From Sphingobacteriales bacterium (lineage in GTDB: Bacteria; Bacteroidota; Bacteroidia; Chitinophagales; Chitinophagaceae): a stretch of 64,000 bases of DNA. Positions within the stretch are counted from its first letter, which is position 1. Every line of letters starts with the position of its first letter. The notes under the pieces were generated by a model. That model was not told the origin of the DNA and ran no database searches. It saw only the letters and a list, made by a program, of their open reading frames with translations. Positions 17,473 to 26,282 of this stretch are shown piece after piece. The translations under genes and the position numbers were made by a program. The stretch covers positions 124,001 to 188,000 of the forward strand of contig JACRLZ010000006.1 in assembly GCA_016235125.1 (NCBI GenBank), read 5' to 3'.

Positions 17473-18852
17473 GTGATACGCTTTATTCTCAATGAAAAAG
17501 AAATGGTAACCGATTTGTCACCCGGCACAACGCTGCTGGATTTTGTCCGTTATCATCAGCATCTCAGGGGGACAAAGATCGGCTGCCGTGAAGGAGATTG
17601 CGGGGCTTGTACTGTATTAGCTGGTGAAATCGTAAACGATGAACTCCGGTATGAATCCATGACCAGCTGCCTGATGCCACTGGGTAATGCGAATGGAAAA
17701 CATATTGTAACAATTGAAGGGATAAATTTCCCCGATAAATTGAATCCTGTTCAGCAGGCATTGTCCGACTGTGGTGCAACGCAGTGTGGTTTTTGCACTC
17801 CTGGATTTGCGATGTCACTGGCGGGTTTTTGTTTAAGCGACAAGGAAGCAACCGAACAAAATGCCATTGCTGCGGTGGATGGAAATATTTGCCGGTGTAC
17901 AGGATATAAATCTATTGAAAGAGCTGCCGGGAGAGTAGCGGCACTGACGAAAGATAAAAATGGGGAAGATGCGGCCCTATTTGTTTCAAAGAAAAAAATA
18001 CTGCCCGAATATTTTGCTGGTATAAAAAACAGGTTGCTCGAACTTTCCGCCGGCCAACCAGAAATCAGAAACAAAAAACGAGAAGCTTTCCTTGTTGGTG
18101 GAGGCACAGACCTATACGTCCAGAAGCATGAGGAGATGATGCATGCAGATGTACGTTTCGTATTTGATGAGCCGGGACTGAATGCCATCATTGAAGAAGA
18201 CAACAAATGTATACTGGGACCCTCAGTAACGGTAAGTGATTTAAAACATTCTTCTTTTTTTAATAAGATATTTCCAAACTTTCAACACTATGCTAAACTG
18301 ATTTCTTCCACACCGATACGGAACATGGCAACAATAGCGGGAAATTTTGTGAATGCTTCACCAATCGGGGACATGACAATTTTTTTTCTGGCGCTGGATA
18401 CCCATCTCTTCCTCTCTTCCGGAGAGGAAACAAGAACCCTTCCCTTACGAAAATTTTATAAGGGATATAAACAACTTGATAAAAAAATCGATGAAATCAT
18501 CAACAGTATATCATTTGAACTGCCGGGTAAGAATACATATTTCAATTTTGAAAAAGTAAGCAAGCGTACGCATCTGGATATTGCCAGTGTAAACTCAGCC
18601 ATATTGCTTACTATGAATGGAAATAAGATTGCAAAAGCCGGTATGTCGGCCGGCGGTGTGGGCCCAGTGCCGATGTATTTGAAAAAGACTTCAGAATACT
18701 TAGCCGGCAAAAAAATCAGTGAAGAAATGATTAAAGAAGTAATTGCAGTAATGAAAACAGAAATTTCACCTATCAGTGATGCGAGGGGAAGCAGGGAGTA
18801 TAAAACCTTATTACTGGGGCAGTTGATAAAAGCACATTTTACAGATATTTAA
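17473..18852 (+). CDS. xdhA: Xanthine dehydrogenase, small subunit (2x 2Fe-2S + FAD)
   Basis: A 459-residue protein from a GTG start at 17473. The N-terminal ferredoxin domain has CREGDCGACTVL (residues about 38-48) and a fourth cysteine further on. The second 2Fe-2S domain has CGFCTPGF and NICRCTGY. From about residue 195 an FAD domain of the molybdopterin dehydrogenase type follows (FLVGGGTDLYV, ATIAGNFVNASPIGD). It passes electrons from the molybdenum subunit to NAD. The stop overlaps the xdhB start as TAATG, so the subunits are coupled. The 260-bp upstream gap probably holds the promoter; TAACTTTA at 17442-17449 is a weak candidate. Confidence 0.95.
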   Translation: MIRFILNEKEMVTDLSPGTTLLDFVRYHQHLRGTKIGCREGDCGACTVLAGEIVNDELRYESMTSCLMPLGNANGKHIVTIEGINFPDKLNPVQQALSDCGATQCGFCTPGFAMSLAGFCLSDKEATEQNAIAAVDGNICRCTGYKSIERAAGRVAALTKDKNGEDAALFVSKKKILPEYFAGIKNRLLELSAGQPEIRNKKREAFLVGGGTDLYVQKHEEMMHADVRFVFDEPGLNAIIEEDNKCILGPSVTVSDLKHSSFFNKIFPNFQHYAKLISSTPIRNMATIAGNFVNASPIGDMTIFFLALDTHLFLSSGEETRTLPLRKFYKGYKQLDKKIDEIINSISFELPGKNTYFNFEKVSKRTHLDIASVNSAILLTMNGNKIAKAGMSAGGVGPVPMYLKKTSEYLAGKKISEEMIKEVIAVMKTEISPISDARGSREYKTLLLGQLIKAHFTDI

Positions 18853-21101
18853 TGAAAAACATTGACTCATACACTCATGTCCGTGGCGAATCGGTTTACC
18901 TGGATGATATACCATTGCAGGCGGGTACATTGTTTGCGGCTGTGTATGATTCTCCTGTGGCGCATGGAAAAATAAAATCACTTGACACAAGTGAGGCAGA
19001 GAAAGCAGAAGGTGTAGTTAGAATTTTTACTTCAAAAGACATTCCCGGAGAAAACCAGATCGGCGGAATCATTCCTGACGAAGAATTACTGGCAGGCACA
19101 CATGTTCATTTTTGCGGAATGCCGGTGGCCCTGGTGGTTGCTGAATCGGATGATGCCGCAAGAGCTGCGGTGAAGAGAATTAAAATTGAAATTGAGAATT
19201 TGCCTGTTATTACCAATCCAAGAGAAGCAAAAGAAAAAGGAGAATTGATTATTCCTCCCAGAACATTCAGACTTGGTGATACGGACAATACATGGAAAAA
19301 TTGCGAATATATCTTTGAAGGCAGAACAGAAACCAACGGGCAGGAACATTTATACATCGAAACACAGGGGGCTTACGCCATGCCACAGGAGAACGGTGCC
19401 ATCAGAATTTATTCATCTACGCAGGGACCGACAGTTGTTCAGCGAACTGCTGCAAGAGTATTGAACATGCCGATGAATAAAATTGAAGTGGATACTACAA
19501 GGCTTGGCGGTGGTTTCGGGGGCAAAGAAGACCAGGCAACCACCTGGGCAGTGATGTGTGCTCTTGCAAGTTATCATGTAAAGAAGCCGGTAAAGTATTG
19601 TCTTCACCGCATGGAAGACATGCGGATGACCGGTAAGCGCCATCCTTATTCATCTGATTTTAAGATCGGGTTAAATAAAGATCTAAAGATTCTTGCATAC
19701 GAAGCTACATTTTACCAAAATGCGGGGGCAGCGGCTGATCTTTCTCCTGCGGTCATGGAAAGAACCCTGTTTCATTGCACCAATTCTTATTTCGTTCCAA
19801 ATGTAACAGCAACGGCTTACAGCTGCCGGACCAATCTGCCACCCAACACTGCATTCCGTGGTTTTGGCGGGCCACAGGGAATGTTTGTGATAGAAGCGGC
19901 CATTGCAAAAGCGGCAGAGCAGTTACATATTCCTGCATCTGAAATTCAGCAAAAGAATTTATTAAAGACCGGTGATGAATTCCCTTACGGGCAGATCGCC
20001 GAAAGTGAGGCGAATGAGTGCTGGAGCAAAACGGATGAGTTATATAATATTGAACAACTGGAGAAAGACGTTGCTGATTTTAACTCATCAAATAAGTTCT
20101 ATAAAAAAGGAATGGCGCTGATGCCGATCTGCTTTGGCATCTCTTTTACAAAAACATTTATGAACCAGGCAAGGTCGCTGGTGCATGTATATACAGATGG
20201 AAGTGTAGGCATCAGCACGGCAGCCGTAGAAATGGGGCAGGGAGTAAATACAAAACTGTTACAAGTTGCTGCTAAAATATTTTCTGTAGCCCAGGAAAAA
20301 ATAAAAGTCAACTCTGCCAATACCTGGCGTATTGCGAATACGTCACCGACTGCAGCCAGTGCAGCGGCCGACTTAAATGGTAAAGCCACTGCTTTGGCAT
20401 GTGAAACTATTCTGCAAAGAATGAAACAAGTGGCTGCAGATGAATTAAAGACCAGCACTGAAACTATTGAGATAAAAGATGAAATCGTTTTTATAACTGG
20501 AAAGAAAACGGATTTGAGCTGGAAAAAGCTGGCGATGCTGACACATATGAAAAGGATCAGTTTATCTGAACTTGCTCATTACACAGCTCCGGGCATTCAC
20601 TTCGATACGTCAAAAGAAAAGGGACACCCTTTTGCTTATCATGTGTATGGCACTGCTGTCATTACAGTAACGATTGATTGTCTTCGTGGCATTTATGAAT
20701 TTGATTCTGTAAAAGCAGTGCATGATTTTGGGCAGAGCATGAATACCATGGTTGACATGGGGCAATGTGAGGGAGGTATTGTGCAGGGCATTGGCTGGAT
20801 GACGATGGAAGAATTGCTGTATAATAAAGAAGGAAAACTGATGACGAATGCACTGAGTACTTATAAAGTGCCCGATATTTATTCTGTTCCCAAAGAAATT
20901 ATTGTTCATCCCCTGAAAACAGAAAAAGAAAACTTAGCTATCTTCAATAGTAAAGCCGTTGGCGAGCCGCCATTGATGTACGGTATCGGTGCCTACTTTG
21001 CATTGCGCAATGCAGTGAAAGCGTTCAATTCTTCAGCAGTTATTCCTTATGACGCACCCATGACTCCGGAAAAAGTATTGATGAATTTGTTTAGTCAATG
21101 A
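18852..21101 (+). CDS. xdhB: Xanthine dehydrogenase, molybdopterin-binding large subunit
   Basis: A 749-residue catalytic subunit that oxidises hypoxanthine and xanthine to urate. It shows the cofactor-binding GGGFGGKE near residue 217, the conserved AFRGFGGPQG near residue 335, EMGQGVNTK, and near residue 704 GEPPLM with the catalytic glutamate of the xanthine oxidase family. The arginine-bearing AFRGFGG segment favours purine over aldehyde substrates. It forms the heterodimer with XdhA encoded just upstream. The maturation factor XdhC is not in the window. Confidence 0.95.
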   Translation: MKNIDSYTHVRGESVYLDDIPLQAGTLFAAVYDSPVAHGKIKSLDTSEAEKAEGVVRIFTSKDIPGENQIGGIIPDEELLAGTHVHFCGMPVALVVAESDDAARAAVKRIKIEIENLPVITNPREAKEKGELIIPPRTFRLGDTDNTWKNCEYIFEGRTETNGQEHLYIETQGAYAMPQENGAIRIYSSTQGPTVVQRTAARVLNMPMNKIEVDTTRLGGGFGGKEDQATTWAVMCALASYHVKKPVKYCLHRMEDMRMTGKRHPYSSDFKIGLNKDLKILAYEATFYQNAGAAADLSPAVMERTLFHCTNSYFVPNVTATAYSCRTNLPPNTAFRGFGGPQGMFVIEAAIAKAAEQLHIPASEIQQKNLLKTGDEFPYGQIAESEANECWSKTDELYNIEQLEKDVADFNSSNKFYKKGMALMPICFGISFTKTFMNQARSLVHVYTDGSVGISTAAVEMGQGVNTKLLQVAAKIFSVAQEKIKVNSANTWRIANTSPTAASAAADLNGKATALACETILQRMKQVAADELKTSTETIEIKDEIVFITGKKTDLSWKKLAMLTHMKRISLSELAHYTAPGIHFDTSKEKGHPFAYHVYGTAVITVTIDCLRGIYEFDSVKAVHDFGQSMNTMVDMGQCEGGIVQGIGWMTMEELLYNKEGKLMTNALSTYKVPDIYSVPKEIIVHPLKTEKENLAIFNSKAVGEPPLMYGIGAYFALRNAVKAFNSSAVIPYDAPMTPEKVLMNLFSQ

Positions 21102-21158
21102 TAAACGGTTTGACTGCCCCATCTTTATTCGGTAACTTACCTTTCTAAAGTATCCACC

Positions 21159-21677
21159 ATGATCTTCCTTTATATTTTTGTTGGTTTGATCCTTACCCTG
21201 CTTATCATTTCAGCACTAATGCCCAAGACTTATAATGTTGAAAAATCGGGCATCATTAAAAAACCAGCTGCAGAGGTCATGAGCCATGTGAGCAACTTTA
21301 ATGACTATGCCGCATGGAATCCCTGGCAGCAAATGGAACCCGGAGCTATTAAAACCATCAGCGGCAATCCCGGTACAACAGGACATAAATATGAGTGGCG
21401 GGGGAAAAAAATTGGCGTGGGCAATTTAACCATCCGGAGCATTGATCAAAAGCATATTCACATAGACATCGTTTTTCTAAAACCCTGGAAGGCAAATGCC
21501 AAAGACAACTGGCTGTTTGAGCCATGGGGTGATGGTAATGAAACAAAGGTGACCTGGCAAAACAGCGGCGATCTGCCCTGGCCCATGGCAAGACTGATGG
21601 GGCCAATGATCAATAAGAATCTGCATTACCAGTTTGGTATCGGCCTTGAAAACCTGAGAAAGATGTGTGAAGGTTAA
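21159..21677 (+). CDS. SRPBCC (START-like) ligand-binding protein with an N-terminal membrane segment
   Basis: A 172-residue protein with one N-terminal membrane helix (IFLYIFVGLILTLLIISALM) and then an SRPBCC fold of the polyketide-cyclase-like type (EKSGIIKKPAAEVMSHVSNF, AWNPW, and a C-terminal helix LENLRKMCEG). Such proteins bind hydrophobic ligands; no function can be assigned. It is a single gene on the plus strand and convergent with the methyltransferase gene, whose stop is 2 bp away. Confidence 0.8.
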   Translation: MIFLYIFVGLILTLLIISALMPKTYNVEKSGIIKKPAAEVMSHVSNFNDYAAWNPWQQMEPGAIKTISGNPGTTGHKYEWRGKKIGVGNLTIRSIDQKHIHIDIVFLKPWKANAKDNWLFEPWGDGNETKVTWQNSGDLPWPMARLMGPMINKNLHYQFGIGLENLRKMCEG

Positions 21678-21678
21678 T

Positions 21679-22716
21679 TTATTTATAACATACCACAACG
21701 CCAAACCCCGGTGCATGAAGTTTTTTCAGCACAGTGTTTTTGAAGCCGGTTTTTTTTGTAAATTCTTTGATTTCAGATTCTGTATATGTTCTTCCGCCAG
21801 CCTGATGCATCAGGTTCAGCGCCATATAGGATGTAGTGGCCCTTGACATCTGCGAGGATCCGCCAATGCCCTTTATCTGATCCAGGATTACATAAATACC
21901 CCCCTCATTTAATGATTGGTATGCTTTTGCTGCCAGTTTCTCATTCTCTTCATAATTTAATCCATGAATAATATTAAAAGCCAGTATCACATCATTGCCT
22001 TCCGGTAAATTATCTTTCATAAAATCACCGGCGAGAAAGCTGACCTGGTTTGCAGCCTTGTATTTTGCCACACATTCATCGGTATACCTCTTTACAGGGG
22101 GCAAGTCCATTACTATTGCGTTCAACTGAGCATGTTTTTTACACAACTCAATGCTGTAAAGACCGTGAGAGCCTCCCAGATCAAGAAGCTTTACAGCTGT
22201 TTTTGGCACCGGGATTTTTAAAGTAACTTCTTTCACATTGGTTTGTGAAATATCTATCATGGCTCTTGAAAACAATTCCCATTCATACGGCGTCATGTTT
22301 TCAAGCATACTGGATTGCGGCCGTTTGCCCGTCTTTATTGTTTCATCCAGATGAAGATATCCTTTGTATAAATAATCACAGAACAGGATAAAGTAGCGGA
22401 AATTTTTTTCTGAATGGGGTGACAGACATTTGAATCCTCTTTTATTAAATGCATATTGATTTCCTTTCTTCAAAGTATAGCCCAGCGCTTCCAGGCAATC
22501 CAGTATCAGTTCGGTACCCGTTGCACTGCAGCCCGCTTTGGCAGCTATGGCGCCTGCATCCTGGTAATTTTCCGTAAGCGCATCGGCGATTCTCAGCTTT
22601 ACTGAACTGCCAAGTGCAAATCCAAGACCTACAGAAAAAGCGGCATCCCCAAAGGGATGAGGGATAATGTCTTTTGACAAAAGAATTTTCTCAATCAGCG
22701 AATAGCGGTAAATCAT
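21679..22716 (-). CDS. SAM-dependent O-methyltransferase-like protein (methyltransferase_2 type)
   Basis: A 345-residue protein with an N-terminal winged-helix dimerisation domain and a C-terminal class I methyltransferase domain. The SAM-binding motif is KLLDLGGSHGLYSIELCK near residue 175, followed by VMDLPPV and NIIHGLNYEE. This layout is that of O-methyltransferases such as acetylserotonin or polyketide methyltransferases. The substrate is unknown. The start at 22716 was chosen because residues upstream come from the 3' side of the neighbouring araC-type gene. It follows that regulator on the same strand with a 61-bp gap. Confidence 0.8.
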   Translation of the reverse strand: MIYRYSLIEKILLSKDIIPHPFGDAAFSVGLGFALGSSVKLRIADALTENYQDAGAIAAKAGCSATGTELILDCLEALGYTLKKGNQYAFNKRGFKCLSPHSEKNFRYFILFCDYLYKGYLHLDETIKTGKRPQSSMLENMTPYEWELFSRAMIDISQTNVKEVTLKIPVPKTAVKLLDLGGSHGLYSIELCKKHAQLNAIVMDLPPVKRYTDECVAKYKAANQVSFLAGDFMKDNLPEGNDVILAFNIIHGLNYEENEKLAAKAYQSLNEGGIYVILDQIKGIGGSSQMSRATTSYMALNLMHQAGGRTYTESEIKEFTKKTGFKNTVLKKLHAPGFGVVVCYK

Positions 22717-22777
22717 GATGATTTTTTGGCACAAATGTTCAACCTCTGCAGCCGGAAAAATTGTATGAAACGGACAT

Positions 22778-23599
22778 TTATATCCCGGCAAAAAAGATAT
22801 GTCCCGGTTGGAGACTCATTATTTTTCTGTACTCTCCGGGTGTATAGCCTGTAAAAGAGCGGAACTCACGGATAAAATGCGCCTGGTCATAAAAACCCGC
22901 ATCATATGCAACGCCGGTAAGAGATTGTCCTTTCTGGTGAAGCAATATCAGCGACCTCAGGTATTTTTTATAAATAATAAAATCAGAAGGGCAAAGACCA
23001 AACCACTCAACAGCAATTCTTCTGAGTTGGCGTTCGCAGAGGTTATATTTTCTGCTCAGGTGGCGGGTTGATACATAAAGAACTGCTTCATCGGCAAAAA
23101 GTGCAGTGATGCGTTCATCAGGATGCCGGTAATATGAATGGTATATCTTTTTCTTCAGCCATTGCAAACAAGCTCTGACCTGTTCATTAAAATCGTTGCT
23201 ATCGGAAATCTGGTAATACAATTCTTTCAGTTCAGTGCAAATGAGTTCAGCGTCTGTAATTCGGTCGCTAAACTCAACTGCGGGGATTTCAAAAAGCGAC
23301 CTGAGTGCAAACAGATGTAACTGAATGCCTAAAAAACAATGATGACCGGGCTTGATGATTTTATAAGGTGTTAAGTTAATGCCATTGATGAAGCAGTTTG
23401 GAATATCAAGCTTGTTAGGGTCATCAGATTTATGGCAATGGATATTATGCGAAAGATTAAAAATAATTTCTGCTGTTCCTTTTGGCAATATTTTTTCTGC
23501 CCGGGCTGGAAGGCCTTGTTCCTGCACTTTCCAGATCATCTGAATCATCAGGCGTTCCGCCGGCGATTCTGGATAATAAATTTCAGCCTGAACAGACAT
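22778..23599 (-). CDS. AraC-family transcriptional regulator
   Basis: A 273-residue protein. The C-terminal 100 residues are an AraC/XylS DNA-binding domain with two helix-turn-helix motifs (SRKYNLCERQLRRIAVEW and GVAYDAGFYDQAHFIREFRS) and the closing FTGYTPGEYRK pattern. The N-terminal 150 residues resemble the DUF6597-like sensing domain common in Bacteroidota AraC proteins (PAERLMIQMIW near the start, GIQLHLFALRSL). It may control the methyltransferase gene downstream or the cupin/SnoaL genes upstream. The effector is unknown. Confidence 0.87.
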   Translation of the reverse strand: MSVQAEIYYPESPAERLMIQMIWKVQEQGLPARAEKILPKGTAEIIFNLSHNIHCHKSDDPNKLDIPNCFINGINLTPYKIIKPGHHCFLGIQLHLFALRSLFEIPAVEFSDRITDAELICTELKELYYQISDSNDFNEQVRACLQWLKKKIYHSYYRHPDERITALFADEAVLYVSTRHLSRKYNLCERQLRRIAVEWFGLCPSDFIIYKKYLRSLILLHQKGQSLTGVAYDAGFYDQAHFIREFRSFTGYTPGEYRKIMSLQPGHIFFAGI

Positions 23600-23646
23600 G
23601 GTACAAGTTAAGGACTGATAAAATTAAATAACCTTGTTAATATACG

Positions 23647-24006
23647 CTATATCCTTTCCGGGTTTGCCACTGTTTTTTCACCGCCTGCATTTCCGGTGTT
23701 TAAAGTTGTGGCTGGCTCAAAGAGCATGATCTCTACTTCATCTTTTGCCACCGGTTTATGCTCTGCTCCACGAGGCATAATAATGAATTCTCCTTCATTT
23801 ACTGTAATCACTTTATCTCTCAGATGCATATCAAAGCTTCCTTTTACCACATAAAATAATTCGTCTTCATTTTCATGATGGTGCCATACAAATTCGCCTT
23901 TGAACTTGACCAGCTTTACCATTTGCCCGTTCAATTCGCCAACTATTTTGGGGCTCCAGTGTTCGGTGAACAAGGAAAGCTTTTCTGAAAGATTTACTTT
24001 TTCCAT
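23647..24006 (-). CDS. Small cupin-domain protein
   Basis: A 119-residue single-domain cupin. The metal-binding motif 1 reads WHHHENEDELFYVVKG and motif 2 PRGAEHKPVA. Both histidine/glutamate sets of a metal-binding cupin are present. It could be an isomerase or dioxygenase-type small enzyme, or a sensor; the sequence does not decide. It follows a SnoaL-like gene on the same strand but is separated from it by a terminator hairpin. Confidence 0.85.
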   Translation of the reverse strand: MEKVNLSEKLSLFTEHWSPKIVGELNGQMVKLVKFKGEFVWHHHENEDELFYVVKGSFDMHLRDKVITVNEGEFIIMPRGAEHKPVAKDEVEIMLFEPATTLNTGNAGGEKTVANPERI

Positions 24007-24015
24007 TTTTCAAAA

Positions 24016-24048
24016 TTAAAAAGTCCTGACGATTTACCGACAGGACTT
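24016..24048 (-). terminator. Terminator after the SnoaL-like gene
   Basis: Perfect 8-bp stem AAGTCCTG (24021-24028) and CAGGACTT (24041-24048), followed on the minus strand by a T-rich run. It lies between the SnoaL-like stop and the cupin start. Confidence 0.8.
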
Positions 24049-24067
24049 ACAGGTCTTGATTAATTTT

Positions 24068-24424
24068 TTAATAGAAAAATTGTTCTCTTACAATCTTTCC
24101 GTCCTTTACTTCATACAGCGCTATCTCTTCCATATTCATGCGGCCCATGCCTTTCATCGTACAATCAATTCCCATACCAACGCTGAAAAACCTGCCACCC
24201 ACAACCGGTGCTGTTGTGTACCCGCCATGCATTTCTTCCACCATTTCTCCAAATTGTTTTCCTTTTTGCCTGATTGCTTCCATCCCTTCTACTGTTTGCA
24301 GTCCCTGTGAGCCCGGAGGCTCAATACTTACTGCATTGTCGGCAAATAGTTCATCCTGAATTACATTCCATTGTCCTGTTTGCGCCAGCTCATTATAACG
24401 GTTGGCCACTTCCTGTGTTGTCAT
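24068..24424 (-). CDS. SnoaL/NTF2-like protein
   Basis: A 118-residue protein of the NTF2-like superfamily: an N-terminal helix TQEVANRYNELAQTGQW, then DELFADNAVSIEPPGSQGLQ and a beta-sheet ending VALYEVKDGKIVREQFFY-like sequence. The pattern of a final strand with KDGKIVREQFF is typical of SnoaL-like polyketide cyclases and ketosteroid isomerase relatives. The protein is complete and has no signal peptide. No function can be assigned. Confidence 0.8.
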   Translation of the reverse strand: MTTQEVANRYNELAQTGQWNVIQDELFADNAVSIEPPGSQGLQTVEGMEAIRQKGKQFGEMVEEMHGGYTTAPVVGGRFFSVGMGIDCTMKGMGRMNMEEIALYEVKDGKIVREQFFY

Positions 24425-24556
24425 AATAATTGATTTTTGTTTTTAAAAAGGAGGGAAAAGCTACGCTGTTTTCATTGTTATGCCAATTAAATAATTATAA
24501 AGGGTTGAATCACGGTGTGAGAGACAGGGCTTATCTTTCCTTTTCAAAACCAGCTA

Positions 24557-25189
24557 TTGTCGCTACAGGAAATATACGAACAGTTCATCACCGACATCCA
24601 GCAAACCACCTGGCTGGAATATATCGCTGTACTGTCGGGTATTATCAGTGTATGGTTTTCAAGGAAAGAAAATATACTGGTATATCCCACTGGCCTTATA
24701 AATACAATTGTCTATATATACCTGAGCATAAAAGGTAGTTTGTTTGGTGAGGCCAGTGTAAATTTCTATTATACTGTGATGAGCATTTACGGATGGATGT
24801 TGTGGGCTAAAAGAAATGAGCAGCATGAACACATTGTTCACATCAGCTTCTCTGATAAAAAATGGTGGGGTTACCAGCTTTCCTTTTTTGCTGCGTTTTA
24901 TATCGCAATCTTTTTTTCACTTACTTATCTCAAAAAAGATTTTGCCCCCGGCGCCATTCCATGGGCTGATGCATTTGCCAGCGCTACTGCATTCACGGGC
25001 ATGTGGCTGATGACAAAAAAGAAAGTGGAGAGCTGGTATTGGTGGATTGCAACTAATATCGCTTCTATTCCTTTATACTTTGTAAAACATTATGTTTTCA
25101 CCAGTGTGTATTATTTAATATTACTGGTCATGGCAGTATTCGGTTTGCTGGAATGGATGCGACGGGCAAAAAAAACGGTATCGTTTTAG
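24557..25189 (+). CDS. pnuC: PnuC-family nicotinamide riboside (or thiamine) transporter
   Basis: A 210-residue membrane protein of the PnuC family with about seven helices, including the conserved NILVYPTGLINTIVYIYLS and NFYYTVMSIYGWMLW, whose tryptophan/asparagine-rich helices line the substrate path. The best start is a TTG at 24557, since the sequence is family-like from there on and no ATG fits. A NadR-type kinase is encoded 1.1 kb downstream on the same strand, which favours nicotinamide riboside over thiamine. No thiamine riboswitch-like sequence is seen upstream. Confidence 0.87.
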   Translation: MSLQEIYEQFITDIQQTTWLEYIAVLSGIISVWFSRKENILVYPTGLINTIVYIYLSIKGSLFGEASVNFYYTVMSIYGWMLWAKRNEQHEHIVHISFSDKKWWGYQLSFFAAFYIAIFFSLTYLKKDFAPGAIPWADAFASATAFTGMWLMTKKKVESWYWWIATNIASIPLYFVKHYVFTSVYYLILLVMAVFGLLEWMRRAKKTVSF

Positions 25190-25196
25190 ATACCGT
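25171..25196 (-). terminator. Hairpin between pnuC and the convergent membrane-protein gene
   Basis: Perfect 8-bp stem ACGGTATC (25175-25182) and GATACCGT (25189-25196) overlapping the pnuC stop. A run of eight A on the plus strand gives a T-run on the minus strand, so it fits best as terminator of the sigma-factor operon. Confidence 0.75.
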
Positions 25197-25239
25197 ATTA
25201 ATCAATCACAATCATACTTCAGTTTAAAAAAGCTCCTTC

Positions 25240-25596
25240 TTAATTTCCCGGAGAATCCTTGCTCTCATTCGTCTGTTCGGGATTACGGCCTTCAAAACGG
25301 TTTTTTAATTTTTCCATAATTGCCGCTTTTTTCTCTTCACTCATGTTGTCCCATTTTTCTTTCCAATAATCGCCCCTGCGGTGACGTCTGCCCCCGCTGA
25401 ATCCACCTACCAAAAGCCGGCTCAGCACCAGCAGACCCAATGCCTGCCAGAATGTAATGATGGCGGCACTTGTTGCCGGCACCAAGGCTGCGTTCCACAA
25501 AGCCATAACTACCCAGCCAAACAACCCGATTGCCGCTGCACCGATGATGATAAATACCGGAATTAAATAAGGTTTTCTTCTGATTACATTTTTCAT
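25240..25596 (-). CDS. Small two-helix membrane protein co-transcribed with an ECF sigma factor
   Basis: A 118-residue protein with two N-terminal membrane helices (VFIIIGAAAIGLFGWVVMAL and a second near residue 45) and a charged C-terminal tail (DYWKEKWDNMSEEKKAAIMEK). I do not recognise a named domain. It starts 12 bp after the sigma-factor stop. The position is that of an anti-sigma or associated membrane protein, but the usual zinc anti-sigma HxxxCxxC motif is absent, so this role is only a guess. Confidence 0.75.
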   Translation of the reverse strand: MKNVIRRKPYLIPVFIIIGAAAIGLFGWVVMALWNAALVPATSAAIITFWQALGLLVLSRLLVGGFSGGRRHRRGDYWKEKWDNMSEEKKAAIMEKLKNRFEGRNPEQTNESKDSPGN

Positions 25597-25608
25597 TTTG
25601 TTATTGTT

Positions 25609-26169
25609 TTAATAGTTTAAAAAATCATTATATAAAGATTCAAGTCGTTTTCGCAAATGCTGCACTGCATATCGCTTGCGGGAGATTATGGTTTTAATAT
25701 TCTCCTTTTCCCTGTCTGCAATTTCCTGCAGCGTTATTTCTTCGAGTTCGTTCCAGATAAAAACGTTCCGCTGGTTTTCCGGTAGCTCCTGCAATGCTTC
25801 AAAGAGTGACTCCCGGAATAATTTTTCCAGTTGTTTTGTTTCGGGATCATTGCTGTCTGTAACAATAAAGGCAGGCGCCATCCATTCATCACTCTCTTCG
25901 TCTGCACCGGTAACATTCAGTGTTTCGGTTTTTCTTTTCCGGTATGTATCCGTTATTTTATTCCGGGCCACCCGGTACAGCCATCCGCTTACACTTTCAA
26001 TATCTTCAAATTTAGCCTGGCTGCTGAGCTGATACCATACATCCTGTAAAATATCTTCCGCATCTTCATTAGAGTTTACCCGCCCCCGGATAAACCCAAA
26101 AAGCTGGCGGCCATATTCTTTAATTGCCTGAATAATATTTTGTTTTTTTTGCGCCATTACAAGGTCCAT
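25609..26169 (-). CDS. ECF-type RNA polymerase sigma factor
   Basis: About 186 residues from 26169 (ATG at 26157 is an equally good alternative). Region 2 reads NEDAEDILQDVWYQL and SVSGWLYRVARNKITDTYRK; region 4 reads LPENQRNVFIWNELEEITLQEIA followed by an atypical recognition stretch DREKENIKTIISRKRYAVQHLRK. These are the two domains of an ECF sigma-70 factor. It directs transcription of an unknown regulon and is followed closely by a small membrane protein gene. Many ECF factors of the phylum are paired with FecR anti-sigma proteins, which is not the case here. Confidence 0.9.
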   Translation of the reverse strand: MDLVMAQKKQNIIQAIKEYGRQLFGFIRGRVNSNEDAEDILQDVWYQLSSQAKFEDIESVSGWLYRVARNKITDTYRKRKTETLNVTGADEESDEWMAPAFIVTDSNDPETKQLEKLFRESLFEALQELPENQRNVFIWNELEEITLQEIADREKENIKTIISRKRYAVQHLRKRLESLYNDFLNY

Positions 26170-26269
26170 TTCCGCCACTTTATAAGGAAGACGGCATAAG
26201 CAGGTTTTTACTTTAAAAGATGGCAAAATTTTTTCAGCCTTAAAAGATAGAAATAATTCGGTAACAAAC

Positions 26270-26277
26270 TATCTTTC
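26270..26277 (+). promoter_or_regulatory. Possible -7 element TATCTTTC just before the NadR-like kinase gene
   Basis: TATCTTTC fits TAnnTTTG in seven of eight positions if the last base is allowed to vary. It ends only 5 bp before the ATG at 26283, so transcription would begin at or near the start codon. Confidence 0.3.
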
Positions 26278-26282
26278 CGGAG

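Noticed and set aside
24400..24556. Thiamine or NAD riboswitch before pnuC
   Set aside because: No TPP consensus words or other recognisable aptamer were found.
24430..24738. Open frame of 102 codons overlapping the pnuC start
   Set aside because: PnuC in the other frame has full family features from the TTG at 24557.
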